A DNA stretch of 64,000 nucleotides from Geosiphon pyriformis (taxonomy: Eukaryota; Glomeromycota; Glomeromycetes; Archaeosporales; Geosiphonaceae), in assembly GCA_016748015.1 (NCBI GenBank), contig JAAOMT010000543.1:248001-312000 (forward strand). The letters run 5' to 3'. Of the stretch, positions 25,505 through 36,920 are shown piece by piece. The notes below the pieces were generated by a model, which was not told where the DNA came from, did not search any database, and saw only the letters and a list, made by a program, of their open reading frames with translations. Position 1 is the first letter of the stretch; each line of letters starts with the position of its first letter. Position numbers and translations under genes: made by a program.

Positions 25505-27317
25505 TCATGTCGAAGGCTGTTTCAATGGTTTAACAGCCTGAACTATTACCTCTTTATCGTTCCTTTGTTTAACTAATACCTTATTGATCAAATTCTTTCC
25601 TACCTTTCCCTTAAATTCATATGGCAACAGTGGATGGTCTCGAATAAAGACCCCTTCACCATTAGGCGAGTACACCCTTAATTCTGCATTATTAAAATAT
25701 CCGCTAATCGAGGCCCATCCCACACCTGAGAAGACGATATCTTTAACCGCAATGCCACCATGCATCCCTTTCACAAAAACAGATTTTTTCGCTACAATAA
25801 TAGGAGGGAAAGATATGATACGCGTAGGTGGACCTATTGGCGGAACAATAACATCTTGTTGCCAACCATCCTGTAGGTTTTGACAGAACTGATTGGCACG
25901 CTCGATGTTGGTAATGTGTATGGGTATTTTGCTGAAGATGGTAAAGATAATTGGTTCATCCCCTCGTAAGAAATCGATGCGTCCAAGACCACCAAAAAAT
26001 ATCGATTTTCCTGATTCAAAGAACGCCCAATTTTAATCCTAATCAGTAAAATTGGCATCAAGATATCCCAAGAATATTTTACATACCAGGTATGATACGA
26101 TAACTTAGTGGTCTAACGGAGGATGTTGGAATGGTGAGTTGTAATTCTTCATGTGTTAATAATCTTAACAAATGTGAACGGTTCACAATCCCCGGTGTAT
26201 CATATAAATAATGATAATCATCCAAATGAACTCTCCCAGGTATACTGCCACCAAAAGTTCCTTCAAAAATCGATAAAGGTAAACCAAGCATTCCGATGGT
26301 AGTACCTGGTACCAATGAAGCTGTCACTTTGTATTGCCAACCACCCCTTGCACTTGTCCTTAAGAAGCTATTCATCAATTCTGATTTCCCGACATTTGTA
26401 CAACCAACTAGATAAATGTCATCCTTTATACCCCGCATTTGAGCAATCCGAGCAACTAATTCTTTCACTCCATGATCCTTCTTCGCACTGACCAAATGAA
26501 CTTTCTTTAAATTGTGAAGTCCATATCTCTTGGCATTCTCATATACCCATTTCTGAATACGATCATAATGAATATCTTTTGGTAATAAATCAATTTTATT
26601 AGCCACTAAAATATGTTTTGTTCTTTCCCCGATCAATCTCTCCAAACTATTTAAAAGACTACCCGGAAAATCAAATATATCGACCACCGTAATTACAATC
26701 GAGTTTTGTTTCTTTGAAAGGAATTTTAGGAATGAAGTGTCCGAATAATCTTCTTGCCAATCTGAAGTTGGCAAACGGTTTTGATGCATCAAGTCATAAC
26801 ATCTTTTGCAGAAAATTCGGTTATTTTGGGTTTTCTTTTTTGAAATGGTAAAATCTTCATATCGTTCAAATTCTTTATTATAGCTAAGTGGGTAAAGAAG
26901 CTTTCGTGTTTCTTCGTCTAATTTGCTGACTACATAATCGAATTGGTCCTGATCTTTCCTTCTTGGTACAGGGGCTTTCTTTTCTGGTTGTAATGAGCTA
27001 ATTGTAGTAACGAGAAATCCAGGTTTTTTTTCATCTTCTAATTGAAATATTGCCCCGCATCCTGGACATTGATTTCCTATTTCTGGTGATAGATGATCAA
27101 TATTTGGATATCCAAGAACCGAATTTGACTTAAATCCGGCTATCTTTAGAGAAATGTTACTTATGACTGGACTTATCCTTTTAGCCAAAATTTGGGTGGT
27201 AATTAGAGCCCTTTTTTGTTGTGTTCGATGGAGGGTTGGCCAAATTTTATCCGAACTTGACTTGTATATGTTCCAGAGAATTATGCCTGATCTTGACGGC
27301 AACTTTTTAAATATCAT
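25505..27317 (-). CDS. MTG3: Mitochondrial circularly permuted GTPase, MTG3/GEP3 (YqeH/NOA1) type
   Basis: Two exons, 27317-26087 and 26010-25505, give 578 residues, close to the yeast protein in my recollection (about 550). The junction is phase 1 and restores PGKSIFFGGLGRIDFLRG. An N-terminal basic leader fits mitochondrial import. A zinc site is formed by CPGC at 84-87 and CKRC at 170-173. The GTPase motifs come in permuted order: NKID (G4) at 240-243, SAKK (G5) at 277-280, GCTNVGKS (G1) at 305-312, DTPG (G3) at 373-376. This order is diagnostic of YqeH/NOA1/GEP3 proteins, which act in maturation of the small mitochondrial ribosomal subunit. The C-terminal half, with GGLGRIDFLRGDEPI and GMHGGIAVKDIVFSGVGW, matches the family's conserved tail. 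No damage was seen; start ATG at 27317. Confidence 0.93.
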
Positions 27318-27855
27318 GATCTTCAGTGGATTGATTTGTTGCTCTAACTATTGATGAAAATTCGGTTGCCAGCTTAGTTCTCTGATTTATATTAGGGAAT
27401 ATCATTGATCACTCGATGATCAGACAATTTGATTGATACACTACAAATAATAATATGGATTAGATAAAAGATTTGTAAATAATAGGATAATTAATAAAAA
27501 GAGTTAGTTTCAAAGTTTTGAAGGTAAAAAAATTGTCTATGAAAATAAATTATAAAATTACTTCTGGCTTGATAGTAAGTGAGAAAATTTAAGAGATACT
27601 GTCTATGATCTCTTTTTCATTAAATCCTAAATCTGATTTTTTGATCAGTTTATCGCTTTCGAATCAATTAAATGTAACGCTAATTTGCAGATTAAAAGTT
27701 GATTAAAATATTCCACAATAATCTATCAATAGCAATGATTCACTAATTTTTACAATATTAATTACTCGCAAATTTGATTCTATATAAAAAAAATAAAAAA
27801 ACTCATCATCCCTGCTATTCTTTTAAAAAACTTTTCTTTAACCATTATCAAAAGC
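27318..27855. other. Spacer between GTPase and bZIP genes
   Basis: 538 bases of AT-rich sequence. It is the upstream region of the GTPase gene and the downstream region of the bZIP gene, both transcribed leftwards. No conserved element was recognised. Confidence 0.6.
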
Positions 27856-28218
27856 TTAATAAATGTTTTCCAACTCATCTTTATTGGTTATTTCTAATAA
27901 AAGCTTTTTTTGAAGCTGAGTGCAAGTTTTTATTGCAGCTTCAATTTTCTCTTCAATGTATTTTTTTTCTTTTTCTAATTCTTCCACGCTTTCTTCAAGC
28001 ATTTTCATTTTTATGGCTTGGCGCATTCGATGTCTTTGCTGAGATTGACGATTCAATTCCTTTTTGTAAAATTCCTTATAAATAGCCAAGGGAAAAGTTT
28101 TTTCTTGTTCAAACTCAGCAGGTGATTTCATTGGAAGAATATAGAATGGCAAAGAAGTTTGTTGTATATAATTATTTTTGTCATTGTTTTGAATTTGTTC
28201 TGGAAGAAAAGAATTCAT
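27856..28218 (-). CDS. Minimal bZIP-type transcription factor
   Basis: A single-exon 120-residue protein, ATG at 28218, TAA at 27856. The basic region follows the bZIP rule N-x7-R-x9-L: Asn56, Arg64 and Leu74 in NRQSQQRHRMRQAIKMKML. The zipper heptads continue with Leu81, Ile88, Ala95 and Leu102 (EESVEELEKEKKYIEEKI). Residues 1-50 are a short polar N-terminus with no activation motif I can name. bZIP proteins dimerise and bind short palindromic DNA sites in the nucleus; fungal ones control stress, nutrient or developmental genes. The very small size, with almost nothing beyond the DNA-binding module, suggests a dimer partner or modulator, but that is inference. An Arg-to-other change in the basic stretch is possible and the target cannot be predicted. 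Confidence 0.7.
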   Translation of the reverse strand: MNSFLPEQIQNNDKNNYIQQTSLPFYILPMKSPAEFEQEKTFPLAIYKEFYKKELNRQSQQRHRMRQAIKMKMLEESVEELEKEKKYIEEKIEAAIKTCTQLQKKLLLEITNKDELENIY

Positions 28219-28373
28219 CTTTTATAAACTTCTTTTATAAAATAATTTTTTAAAAATATTGATAGAAATAAAATAAATAATTTTTAACAGAATATATACA
28301 TTTTCATAAGTCAATAAACTAAAGTTTTATAAATTTATTTTTTAATTATATATATGAGAAAATATTTTTTTCT

Positions 28374-28975
28374 TTTGTTTTAATTTTATATATATTACAA
28401 ATAATATATATTATAAGATGATGATAAAATTTAATATATCAATATTTTTATATATTAAAAATATAATTATATATGATATGTTTTGATTAAAATAAAAAAT
28501 ATATATTTATATTTAAATAACTATTGTTTAAATATGAAATCAAAAAAAAATTTTGAAAAAATTTCAATAAAAATTATAACACAAATATTAAATTTCATAA
28601 TTATTTTTCATTTAAAAAATTAAGAATTCGAAAATAAATCATTGATAAAGTATGATAAAATAATTTATCATTATTTTGTTTTAATTTTATATATATTACA
28701 AATAATATATATTATAAGATGATGATAAAATTTAATATATCAATATTTTTATATATTAAAAATATAATTATATATGATATGTTTTGATTAAAATAAAGAA
28801 ATATATTTATATTTAAATAACTATTGTTTAAATATAAAATCAAAAATAATTTTGAAAAATTTCAATAAAAGTTATAACACAAATATTAAATTTCATAATT
28901 ATTTTTTTCATCAAAAAAAAATATAATTTTGGGAGTTGAAATATCAATAAAAAAAATGATAAAATAATTTATTAT
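28374..28975 (+). repeat. Two-copy tandem duplication, period about 301 bp
   Basis: The block starting ttttgttttaattttatata at about 28374 recurs at about 28675 with the same internal order (ataagatgatgataaaattt, then gatatgttttgattaaaata). The copies are nearly identical for the first 230 bases and diverge near the end by small indels. The sequence is pure AT and non-coding. Confidence 0.9.
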
Positions 28976-30406
28976 TATTCAAAAAAGTGTAAAAAAAAAA
29001 GATTATGACTTTTTAAATTCAAAATAATTTTTATTTCAAAAACTTTTAATGATATTAACTTTTATTTATAATAATAAAATGGTATTACAAAAATTTTGAT
29101 ATATACAATATATTTTTGTTGTAAGAGCTTGATGATGACAAAGATATTTAATTTTTGAAAAGAAAATTTTTTTATAATATTAAAAATTAAATTCAACTTT
29201 TTTTTAATAAACTTACAATTTTTAATACAAAATTTAATTTAAAATTAATCATTTTAATTATTAAAAAAATTAAAAAAAATTTTGTATAGTTTTTTAATAA
29301 CTTAATTTGTTTAATAAAATTTTAATTATATGAATTTTAATTTTAAAATCAGAAAAATATCTTTAACTTATTGCCATCAACAGATTTATCTATTATTTAG
29401 AATTATTTATGAATGAAAAAAATCTTAATCTGACAATTTTTACATTTAATATTAAATATTTGGCACATTTAAAAATTTATCGATTTAAATTAATATATAA
29501 AAGGTTTAATAATATGAATATTTTTACAAGATAAAAAATTAATCAATAATTTTTATAAAAAGGTAATATTAAAACCCAGAATTATATAATTTTTTTCTCA
29601 TTGATTTATAGAGTTGAATCTTTTAATTATTTAAAATGTATTTATAATTAAATTTTTATTATGTGTCCTTATTTTTCATGTTAAAAATATTGACAATTTT
29701 ATTATTGTTTAACTTTTTTTTTTTAATTATATTATTAATTATATTATATTAGCTTTATTTGTTGTTTAATCGATCTTATTATTTTTAAGTTTAATTTTTA
29801 TTTTTAATAAAATTTGTTATAATTAACTTTACTTAATTCTTTTTCTTATACATTATATATATATTTTTATATTGAAAATTTGCAAGGTAAAAAACTAAAA
29901 CGAAAAAAAAGATCAAATATAATTATTTGTTGAAACTAATAATAAATACAATTCAAGTCTAAAAATCTTTTTTTAGGTTCAAAAAAGCAAATTGTAAAAA
30001 AATATATACGTAGTAAAATAAAAATTTGAATTATCTTTAGTTGTTGACTGACGTGTTTGTTTGATTCTAATTTTCTAAAGTGAAAAATGATCTCAGCCTA
30101 GGGGTTTCAAACAGATAGGTTTATTTTGAATTTATAATTAATTAGCAAGTTAATTAGGTAGATCTTTGACCATACGTATTACGTAAAATATAAATATCAC
30201 GCAAAGTATCTGTATCTACAGAACAAAATCTTGGCACCATAGTCTTCTAGCACATCTGCAAATTAAAAAACAACATTATGAATGAACCAAAGAAAAAAAA
30301 TATTCTTAAATTGGATTTAGAAGATTTTGAGAAAATTTAAATTCTTAGTAGAGAAAATATACAGATTCTCGTCTAAAAGCTTATGTTTCTCACCAATATT
30401 TTTTTA

Positions 30407-30449
30407 GAGCGAGAAAGCGAGAGAGAGAGAGAGGAGAGAGAGAGAGAGT
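30407..30449 (+). repeat. GA-rich microsatellite
   Basis: Runs of GA with two short interruptions (gagaaagc, gagg). Purine-only on this strand. Confidence 0.95.
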
Positions 30450-31429
30450 ATATTTTCTCTAAAAGATTGAAGCAATATAATTACTATATATTTTATAAAA
30501 TGGATTTAAAGCGTCTATAGCCTCCATTTAAAACTTTTTACTCTTCTTTTTTGAAATGTTCCTATTTCAGAATTCGATATATTAGTGGACTACATAAAAA
30601 AGTTCTAATTTTTCAAGCTTCACATTTCTTAATCAAATCAGTTTTAAATAATGATATCAATTCTAATTTTTCGGAAATTATTAAAAAGTAAAAAGATAAA
30701 ACAACATGGAATTTTTTTTTAGAGAATCTCGTCTATAAAACGAAGTCGGTTAAAATGCACAGAGTTTATCCCTGAATTAATTTCGAAATGAAAAAAAAAC
30801 AAAAACAAAAACAAAAAAACATTTACAAACATTAATGAAAACATAGCCACATTGTCTCTATTAAGGAACTAAGTTTTTTTTTTTTTTTGTGAACTGCCTC
30901 TAATCATTACCCCCCGGCTCTAAATGCTTTCAAGCATTAAAACAATAGAAAATCTAACGCTTTTTAATTTACAATTTTTGTTCAAAAAGAAGTTTCAAAG
31001 TTTTTGTTATCTAATACTTGATTGAAATGGCAATTTTCAACAATGGGAAAAATTTTTTGATCGATATTCGAATTTGTATCTTCATCTAAAATATATAAAT
31101 TATACCTTTATTCATTAAAAATCTTTTTTACACACTTCATTTTTCTAATAACTGGAATAATTTATATTTATCAAATATTTTGGAAATCATTACTGAATTA
31201 TTGTTTATTGTTAAAAAGCGTTATCAATATTTAGTTTACGTTAGGTAGAATAGAAAAAATAAAAATTTATAATTTCTATCCAATAATGTCAAATTATTGG
31301 ATTAAGTATGGTAAAGACATTTTTATAATCATAATTAGTGAGATGGGAAATTCCCTTTATCAAAAAAGTCCCAAAAAATTTGTACAACTTATCTCATTAA
31401 TTAAATAATATACTAGAATGCCAAGCGTT

Positions 31430-32010
31430 TTTATATTCCTAAAAGACTGAGTAACTCCTCTTAAATAAATAGTTTGAACTTTCAAAGGTTTTGTTACGTA
31501 GATTGGTCCCACTACTCCATTGTGAGACGAAACTAGCTTGGGATATTTTTTTTTTCTGATCTTATACACAATAATGTTTATCATTTTTGACGAAAAATGA
31601 CCTCCCCAACCATAGATTGGGGAAAAGTGATTTCATAGTAGTAAGCTTTTTAATCAACAGTTTATCATCAAAACATGAGATAATATATTTCAAAACCTGT
31701 AGGAGTCCTAACGCCATCAATAATGTCAAAGGAATTTCTAAATAGTAAAAAATTAGTTCAAAAAAGAAATTATTATTTATCATGGTGCTGCTTGCCTCTT
31801 AGTTAACTTAGATACGCATATCCCCGGCACTAGAGGAGCATCGGCGTTTTCATTGTTGACATACAATTCGGAATATCTTTTATCATTATCGGCCCACAAG
31901 TTGTAATGAAAAGTGAGATCCTCATGTATTGGGGGTAAACAATAGAGCTCCATAATTTCATGGATATTTATTTTTTGGGAAATGGTTGATATAAATACTT
32001 GTGGCTTTCA
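31430..32010 (-). CDS. Unrecognised spliced gene, partial model
   Basis: On the minus strand an open stretch from about 32000 contains an ATG at 31953 (MELYCLPPIHEDLTFHYN, then LWADNDKRYSELYVNNENAD, ADAPLVPGICVSK). A donor near 31806 and the acceptor at about 31739 join it to NSFDIIDGVRTPT. A further junction (donor after CCTACAG, acceptor before CTTACTAC) yields AYYYEITFPQSMVGEVIF in the same frame. A later exon-like segment reads KYPKLVSSHNGVVGPIYV (about 31541-31430), but I cannot join it in phase. The composition is clearly protein-like and unlike the flanking AT sequence. No motif or family is recognised. The gene could be real with errors in my splice choices, or a fading copy. It is divergent from the plus-strand gene at 32362. 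Confidence 0.4.
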
Positions 32011-32086
32011 CCTTATGAAGTGAGTTTCTTGATAATTAATCTTGACTTTGTGAACAATTGCCGCTGTTTTTAATACAATAATTAAC

Positions 32087-32092
32087 CATCAC

Positions 32093-32142
<50 letters not shown>
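32087..32142 (+). repeat. CAT/ATC trinucleotide microsatellite
   Basis: About 18 CAT units upstream of the 32362 gene, in its probable leader or first exon. Confidence 0.97.
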
Positions 32143-32239
32143 CTACCACGCTTTTCATAAAATTTCCAAAATTATTTTCTTTTTTGTCGATAGCACAAAT
32201 CCCGGACATCTAACAAAAAGAAAATCGATTTTATTATCA

Positions 32240-32332
32240 ACACCAACACCACCAACACCACCACCATCACTAACACTACCATTACCACCAACACCACTAA
32301 CACTACCATTACCACCAACACCAATACCATCA
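32240..32332 (+). repeat. ACC/AAC-rich minisatellite
   Basis: Built of AAC, ACC, ACT and ATT triplets, with a 27-bp unit (actaacactaccattaccac plus caacacc) present twice in tandem. The triplets are in frame with the ATG at 32362 and, read in that frame, give Asn/Thr/Ile only. Confidence 0.9.
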
Positions 32333-32361
32333 AAAACGTAGAGTGTGGTTACATTAACAAA

Positions 32362-32883
32362 ATGAATACATGGCCGACAAGCGATAAATTACAAATTTCT
32401 AAAGTTAAAAAAAGTATTCAAAATTTTCGACGAACAACGAAAATGTTTAATGCTTTACGACATGCGAAAGGGGGTGTGGAATTCCTTAATCCACCACCAC
32501 CACCACCAACAGCACAAAGGAATATTAATCGAAGCTTTTTCAAGACAAATAGTTCGAGTACAAAAAGTTCATCAAATTCGTCACTTTCTTCTGGAGCTGG
32601 AAATGTTGGCTTGCCACCTTTTACACGTCATGCATCATATAGTCTACCACCACTGAACACTTTGGAAATATTTTATCATGGATATCCAAAAAATAAATTG
32701 ATTATTGAGGCTGCAACGGTTGTCTTAAGGATAGAAGCTGGTGAATGGGTGACAGAAGAGGAGCGGTATGCGATAAGAGCTAAATTAGGATCAGTTATTT
32801 GTCGAGTTTTTCAACCTGGAACACCGGAATTTTTGAGTTGGCAAGCGTTATTAGACCTTTGGAAACGTATACCGGATTCATAG
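32362..32883 (+). CDS. Unknown 173-residue protein with proline run and C-terminal conserved-looking domain
   Basis: ATG at 32362 to TAG at 32883. Residues 1-40 are basic, followed by a six-proline run (about 44-49), a Ser-rich linker (about 60-82) and a compact C-terminal region (about 100-173) with EIFYHGYPKNKLIIEAATVV, WVTEEERYAIRAKLG and SWQALLDLWKRI. The last 70 residues look like a small folded helical domain; no family is recognised. The frame is open upstream to a good acceptor (TAG at 32191-32193), passing through the ACC-rich repeat. The protein may therefore start earlier with an Asn/Thr-rich extension encoded partly by an upstream exon. No in-frame ATG was found before 32362, so I keep that start. 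Confidence 0.6.
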   Translation: MNTWPTSDKLQISKVKKSIQNFRRTTKMFNALRHAKGGVEFLNPPPPPPTAQRNINRSFFKTNSSSTKSSSNSSLSSGAGNVGLPPFTRHASYSLPPLNTLEIFYHGYPKNKLIIEAATVVLRIEAGEWVTEEERYAIRAKLGSVICRVFQPGTPEFLSWQALLDLWKRIPDS

Positions 32884-33504
32884 AAATAATTCGATTAAAG
32901 GAAAGAGAAAGAATCTGATAATGAAAATTACGTAAAAAAAAAAAAGCCACAAACATAACTTCTGTATAACAGATTTTCAATGTAAAAAAATTCCACATAA
33001 ACAAATGTATATTATAACACTTAATTTTGTTGCATTTTTTAATTTTATTTTTTTAATTTATTTTTTAAATGATGTAAAGAGTAAAAGTATTTATTTAACA
33101 CTACTTCTTAATCAATAATTATTATTAGAGCACAAAGATTAATAACTTGAGAGATAGTAAACGTTTCAAAATTAAAAAATGAAATGAATGACTCTAAAAT
33201 ATTTTGTAAAAATAAATAATTTCTATTATTATTATTTATTTTAATTTCAAAGTTTTAAAATTAATAATAACAAAAAAGACAGAAATAACTCATTTGAGAT
33301 CATTTTGGCGGGTTAGAACTTAAAAATTCTTTTTGTAGATGAAGGAAATTTAAACTCTAACCTTTTATGAATCTGTAAAAAGACTATGGTTATTTTTCCC
33401 ACAGCTCTTTCTTTCTTTCTTTCTTTTTTTCTTTCCTTCCTTCCTTTTTTGTCGGTTTGCTTAGTGATATTCAAAAAACTTTTATAACTCGTGATATCAT
33501 GAAA

Positions 33505-33542
<38 letters not shown>

Positions 33543-35690
33543 CAATCGTATAATCTTCAAATGGTATAACAAAAGAAGCTTAATATTTATTGCACTCGTT
33601 CCCTTTGAATAAAGTTAGGTAGCATTGAGAGTATGTGAAATGGGAATCTTGAAAAGAACTGATGACAACTTTCTGTCATTTCCAATGACATTTGAGACAT
33701 TGAGCGAAATTTTCCTCGATGTTGAAAAATTCTCCTGGTATAAAAGTAGACTAGAGCATTAAATTATTAACAAAAAAAAATTTTACCCAAAAGAAATTGG
33801 AGGACATTTTTTGATTGCATCTATAATGACAGTAAAACATAATTTATCTGGTTTTTTTATATATCTTTACACTTTAATAAAATATTAAGTTATAAATGAA
33901 ATTTTTATAGATATTACATAATAATTAGAATCATTTTTGCTTTATCATTTAATACAAAAATTATAAAAGTATTAAATGTTAAAACTATAATATTATTAAA
34001 GATTTTAGTCAATATTTAACCAGAATAATGGGTGAATATTAAACGAGTTCAAGAATGATCAAACAAAAAATTCGTCATTAGTTCGGCAATTTTCCATGGT
34101 AAATTCCTTAACAATAACACAAAATGTCACCCAACAAAAAATTCCCAATGTTGGTTTATTTGTAGAAAGTCATGTATAATGACTGAATTAGTAAGAATTA
34201 CACAAAACATAAGATGTTTCCCAAGTTAAATCTTACAAAATTAAGTATTTAATATAAGTTTACCAATTAGATAATTCTAAGCGTCATTAAATAAAAGACA
34301 GTTAAAATTTAGAAAAATTAAGTTTCTATCGATTTCCCCAATGACAATAAAATTTTTGGAATCTGATCAATCGTTTATCTCACAAATTTATTTATTTTGT
34401 ATTATAATTTGTACAAAATAAATATTGACAAATATTAATATTAAATCTATCCAAACGCATATCAATCATTAAAAATAATTTTCTCCAAATTATTAATTGA
34501 TTACTCATTTCTACGTCTCGTGATAGCCGAAATCGTCTATATTTCTAAATATTTGGTAAACATGTTTGTTCGAAAAATGAAAAATATCATGAAACAGGTC
34601 GTTGAAATTCATAAACTCAAACTACATTTATCCAGCCAATGATATTTATGGAAAATGGCAATCACAAATAACACGTCAATATTGGGAACTTTGTACTACG
34701 AAAAAGATTTAAAAAAATAAAATGTTTGGTCAGGAAAGAATTTACGAAATTAATTCTCTATCATTGGTTCCAAAAGTTTTTTTTTTTTTTACTTTGTACC
34801 CAAATAAAGAACTATTACAATTATGTGATTCCTATTTTTGAACTCAATTCCTTTTATCACGTATTTTATCTTCTAATCCTTTTAACGAGGATGTTTGTTA
34901 CATAGGATATATTGATAGCTTTTTAAAGTATTTTTTACTATCCATTACTATCAAATATCCTTTCAAGATTATTTATAAAATTTTAATTAATTAATTAATT
35001 TTCCTTATGATCAATCAATATTATTTTCCAATTAATCATTCTCCTAATTAATCATGCTTATAATTAATTATCCATCAAATAATTAATATTATTTTTACAG
35101 TTAACTATATATATATATAACCGTTTTTTTCAATAAAAAAAACTTAATTTCTTCAATATTAACTTTCAAAATTTATCAATATATCTTAATAAAAATTTAT
35201 ATTTTATGAAAAATGTAAAAATAAAATTAATTATATAAAGTATTTTAATTATTTCAAACATTTTATTAAAATTTTAATTTCAAATTTATTTTTTTTGTCA
35301 ACAAAATTATTTAGGTCAAATAAAAAAATTAAAAAAATAATCAAAATAACATTTGAAAATTTATAATATTAATAAAAAAAATATATAAAAAATAGTTATT
35401 GAAAATAATCTTGAAATATATTTTATTTTTTAAATGATCAATTTAGAAAATAAATTAAAAAACTTTTGTTTTAAAATTAATTGATCTTTAACTTTCTTGA
35501 AAAATTTTATGTTTGTTTTAATATTAATGGAACTCAAAGTTCTAAATGGTGCATTATCAATATTGCTTTTAAATTGGATTTACCTTTAGTGTTATTTGAC
35601 AAAAAACCTTGAAGAATAAGTGAGGCCCAGTCATATATTCATTTATACTTAATATGATATTTTTATCTTGATAAAACACCAACTATATTA
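32884..35690. other. AT-rich intergenic DNA with microsatellites
   Basis: No gene. Besides the tracts listed separately there are short inverted TTAATTAATTAATT-type words near 34983-35050 and long AT runs. 34500-34720 is slightly richer in G/C but has no open frame. Confidence 0.6.
33403..33535 (+). repeat. TTTC/TTCC tract and TA microsatellite
   Basis: A pyrimidine tract of TTTC and TTCC units (33403-33448) is followed after 60 bases by about 14 TA units (33508-33535). The minus strand shows a spurious Lys/Arg/Glu frame from the tract. Confidence 0.95.
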
Positions 35691-36920
35691 TGAATACTCG
35701 GAAAAAAACTGACTACCTTAACACGACTGACACACGTGAATGGTTTTTTAATCGGATTTCTGAAATGGAGGTCATACAATTCCCGGATTTCTCAAACAAG
35801 AAGTAGAAGACGGTATCTTTTATTCCCTCGCTAAAACAATTATTGATGTCGGTGAAAAAAATTCATTAGCTATGAAAGGCAATATCCAATTTGAGAGTTA
35901 GCATTCCTCCCTTTATTTTCTTTTTCTGTATAAGTCTGTTGACAGGCCAAAAGGTCTAAAATTTAAATCATTGCTAAGATACACTAGTCAACCTTTGAGT
36001 TGTACAATTTTAACTTTTGTGTTGACTGCTGTCTCTCAACTGTACTTGTAGCATTTATTATTGTTACTGTGGTTTCTAATACCAATAATGCTCTACTTCG
36101 GAATACGAAAAAGATTTAGTGGAAGTGAGAAAATTTTGGAATAACCGACATAAGATGAAACTGAAAGAGAAAAATTTTCAAAGTTCACCAAGGATGAAGG
36201 GTCTTCCTATGTAAATTTCCATTACTTTGCCATAATAAATAATTAATGAGGATTAGAACTTGAAGTTACTTTCCTTCCTCATTGGAATCATCCAAATGCC
36301 TGAGCTTACTTTTATTTTATTTTTAAAAGTAGGATTATGTGCTCAATTGAGATCAGGAACTAAGTGCACACGTCAGGGTAGTCAGGAGCAAAATACGTCG
36401 ACTACTTGCACGCAGTGATCAAGCAGACTCAATAAAGCTAAAAAGATATGTGAGTATCCACTTTCGTTTATATGCATCTTGATTGATTATTCAATGTAGG
36501 AAGCGCTGCCTATGAATTACGATAGTGATAAAGAGACTGTGACAGAGGAGGCAGCGATGGATATGGGATTGATCGAGAGTGTGGGTATGTTAAATTGTTT
36601 CAAATTTTGCTACATCCTTTTTACTCACCTCAAATTCATCTCATATAAAGAGGGAAAACCTCAAAAATGTCACTCCAAACCCATTCCTTGAGGGAGAATT
36701 AGCACCGAATCTTGCGAGTGATTCTTTTTGGAATTCGGAGATTGGGCTGGAGAATTGAAAAAGCAGGACGAAGCTGTATTGATTCGTTGTTCCAGGAGAG
36801 ATGAAGACAGTTTTACTGGAGGACGCAAGCTAGGTACTTTCCGAGATTTATTTAAATTCACACCTTATTTGTTACAACTTGAATTAATCTTTTCTATTGG
36901 TATAATGGTTTATAAATGAA
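35690..36920 (+). other. Weakly protein-like relics, no gene model
   Basis: Three short segments look more like protein than their surroundings. About 35765-35901 gives GGHTIPGFLKQEVEDGIFYS, then LAKTIIDVGEKNSLAMKGN, ending in a stop. About 36500-36585 gives YDSDKETVTEEAAMDMG. About 36728-36833 gives GDWAGELKKQDEAVLIRC, then SRRDEDSFTGG before a GT. They are in different frames, I cannot splice them together and no motif is recognised. They may be remains of one gene or of a transposable element. Confidence 0.3.

Larger units (their letters stand above)
28219..31420. other. Long AT-rich gene-free stretch
   Basis: More than 3 kb of extreme AT content. It contains the 300-bp tandem duplication at 28374-28975 and the GA tract at 30407-30449. 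Between 30080 and 30290 composition is a little more balanced, but I find no tRNA- or snRNA-like fold and no open frame. No gene is seen. Confidence 0.6.

Noticed and set aside
30080-30290. More balanced stretch considered as an RNA gene
   Set aside because: No tRNA-type T-loop, acceptor stem or snRNA motif could be folded by eye.
32092-32332. CAT and ACC arrays considered as a CRISPR-like array
   Set aside because: They are simple triplet repeats without unique spacers, in a eukaryotic genome.
33313-33543. Lys/Arg/Glu-rich minus-strand frame
   Set aside because: Produced by the TTTC/TTCC and TA microsatellites.
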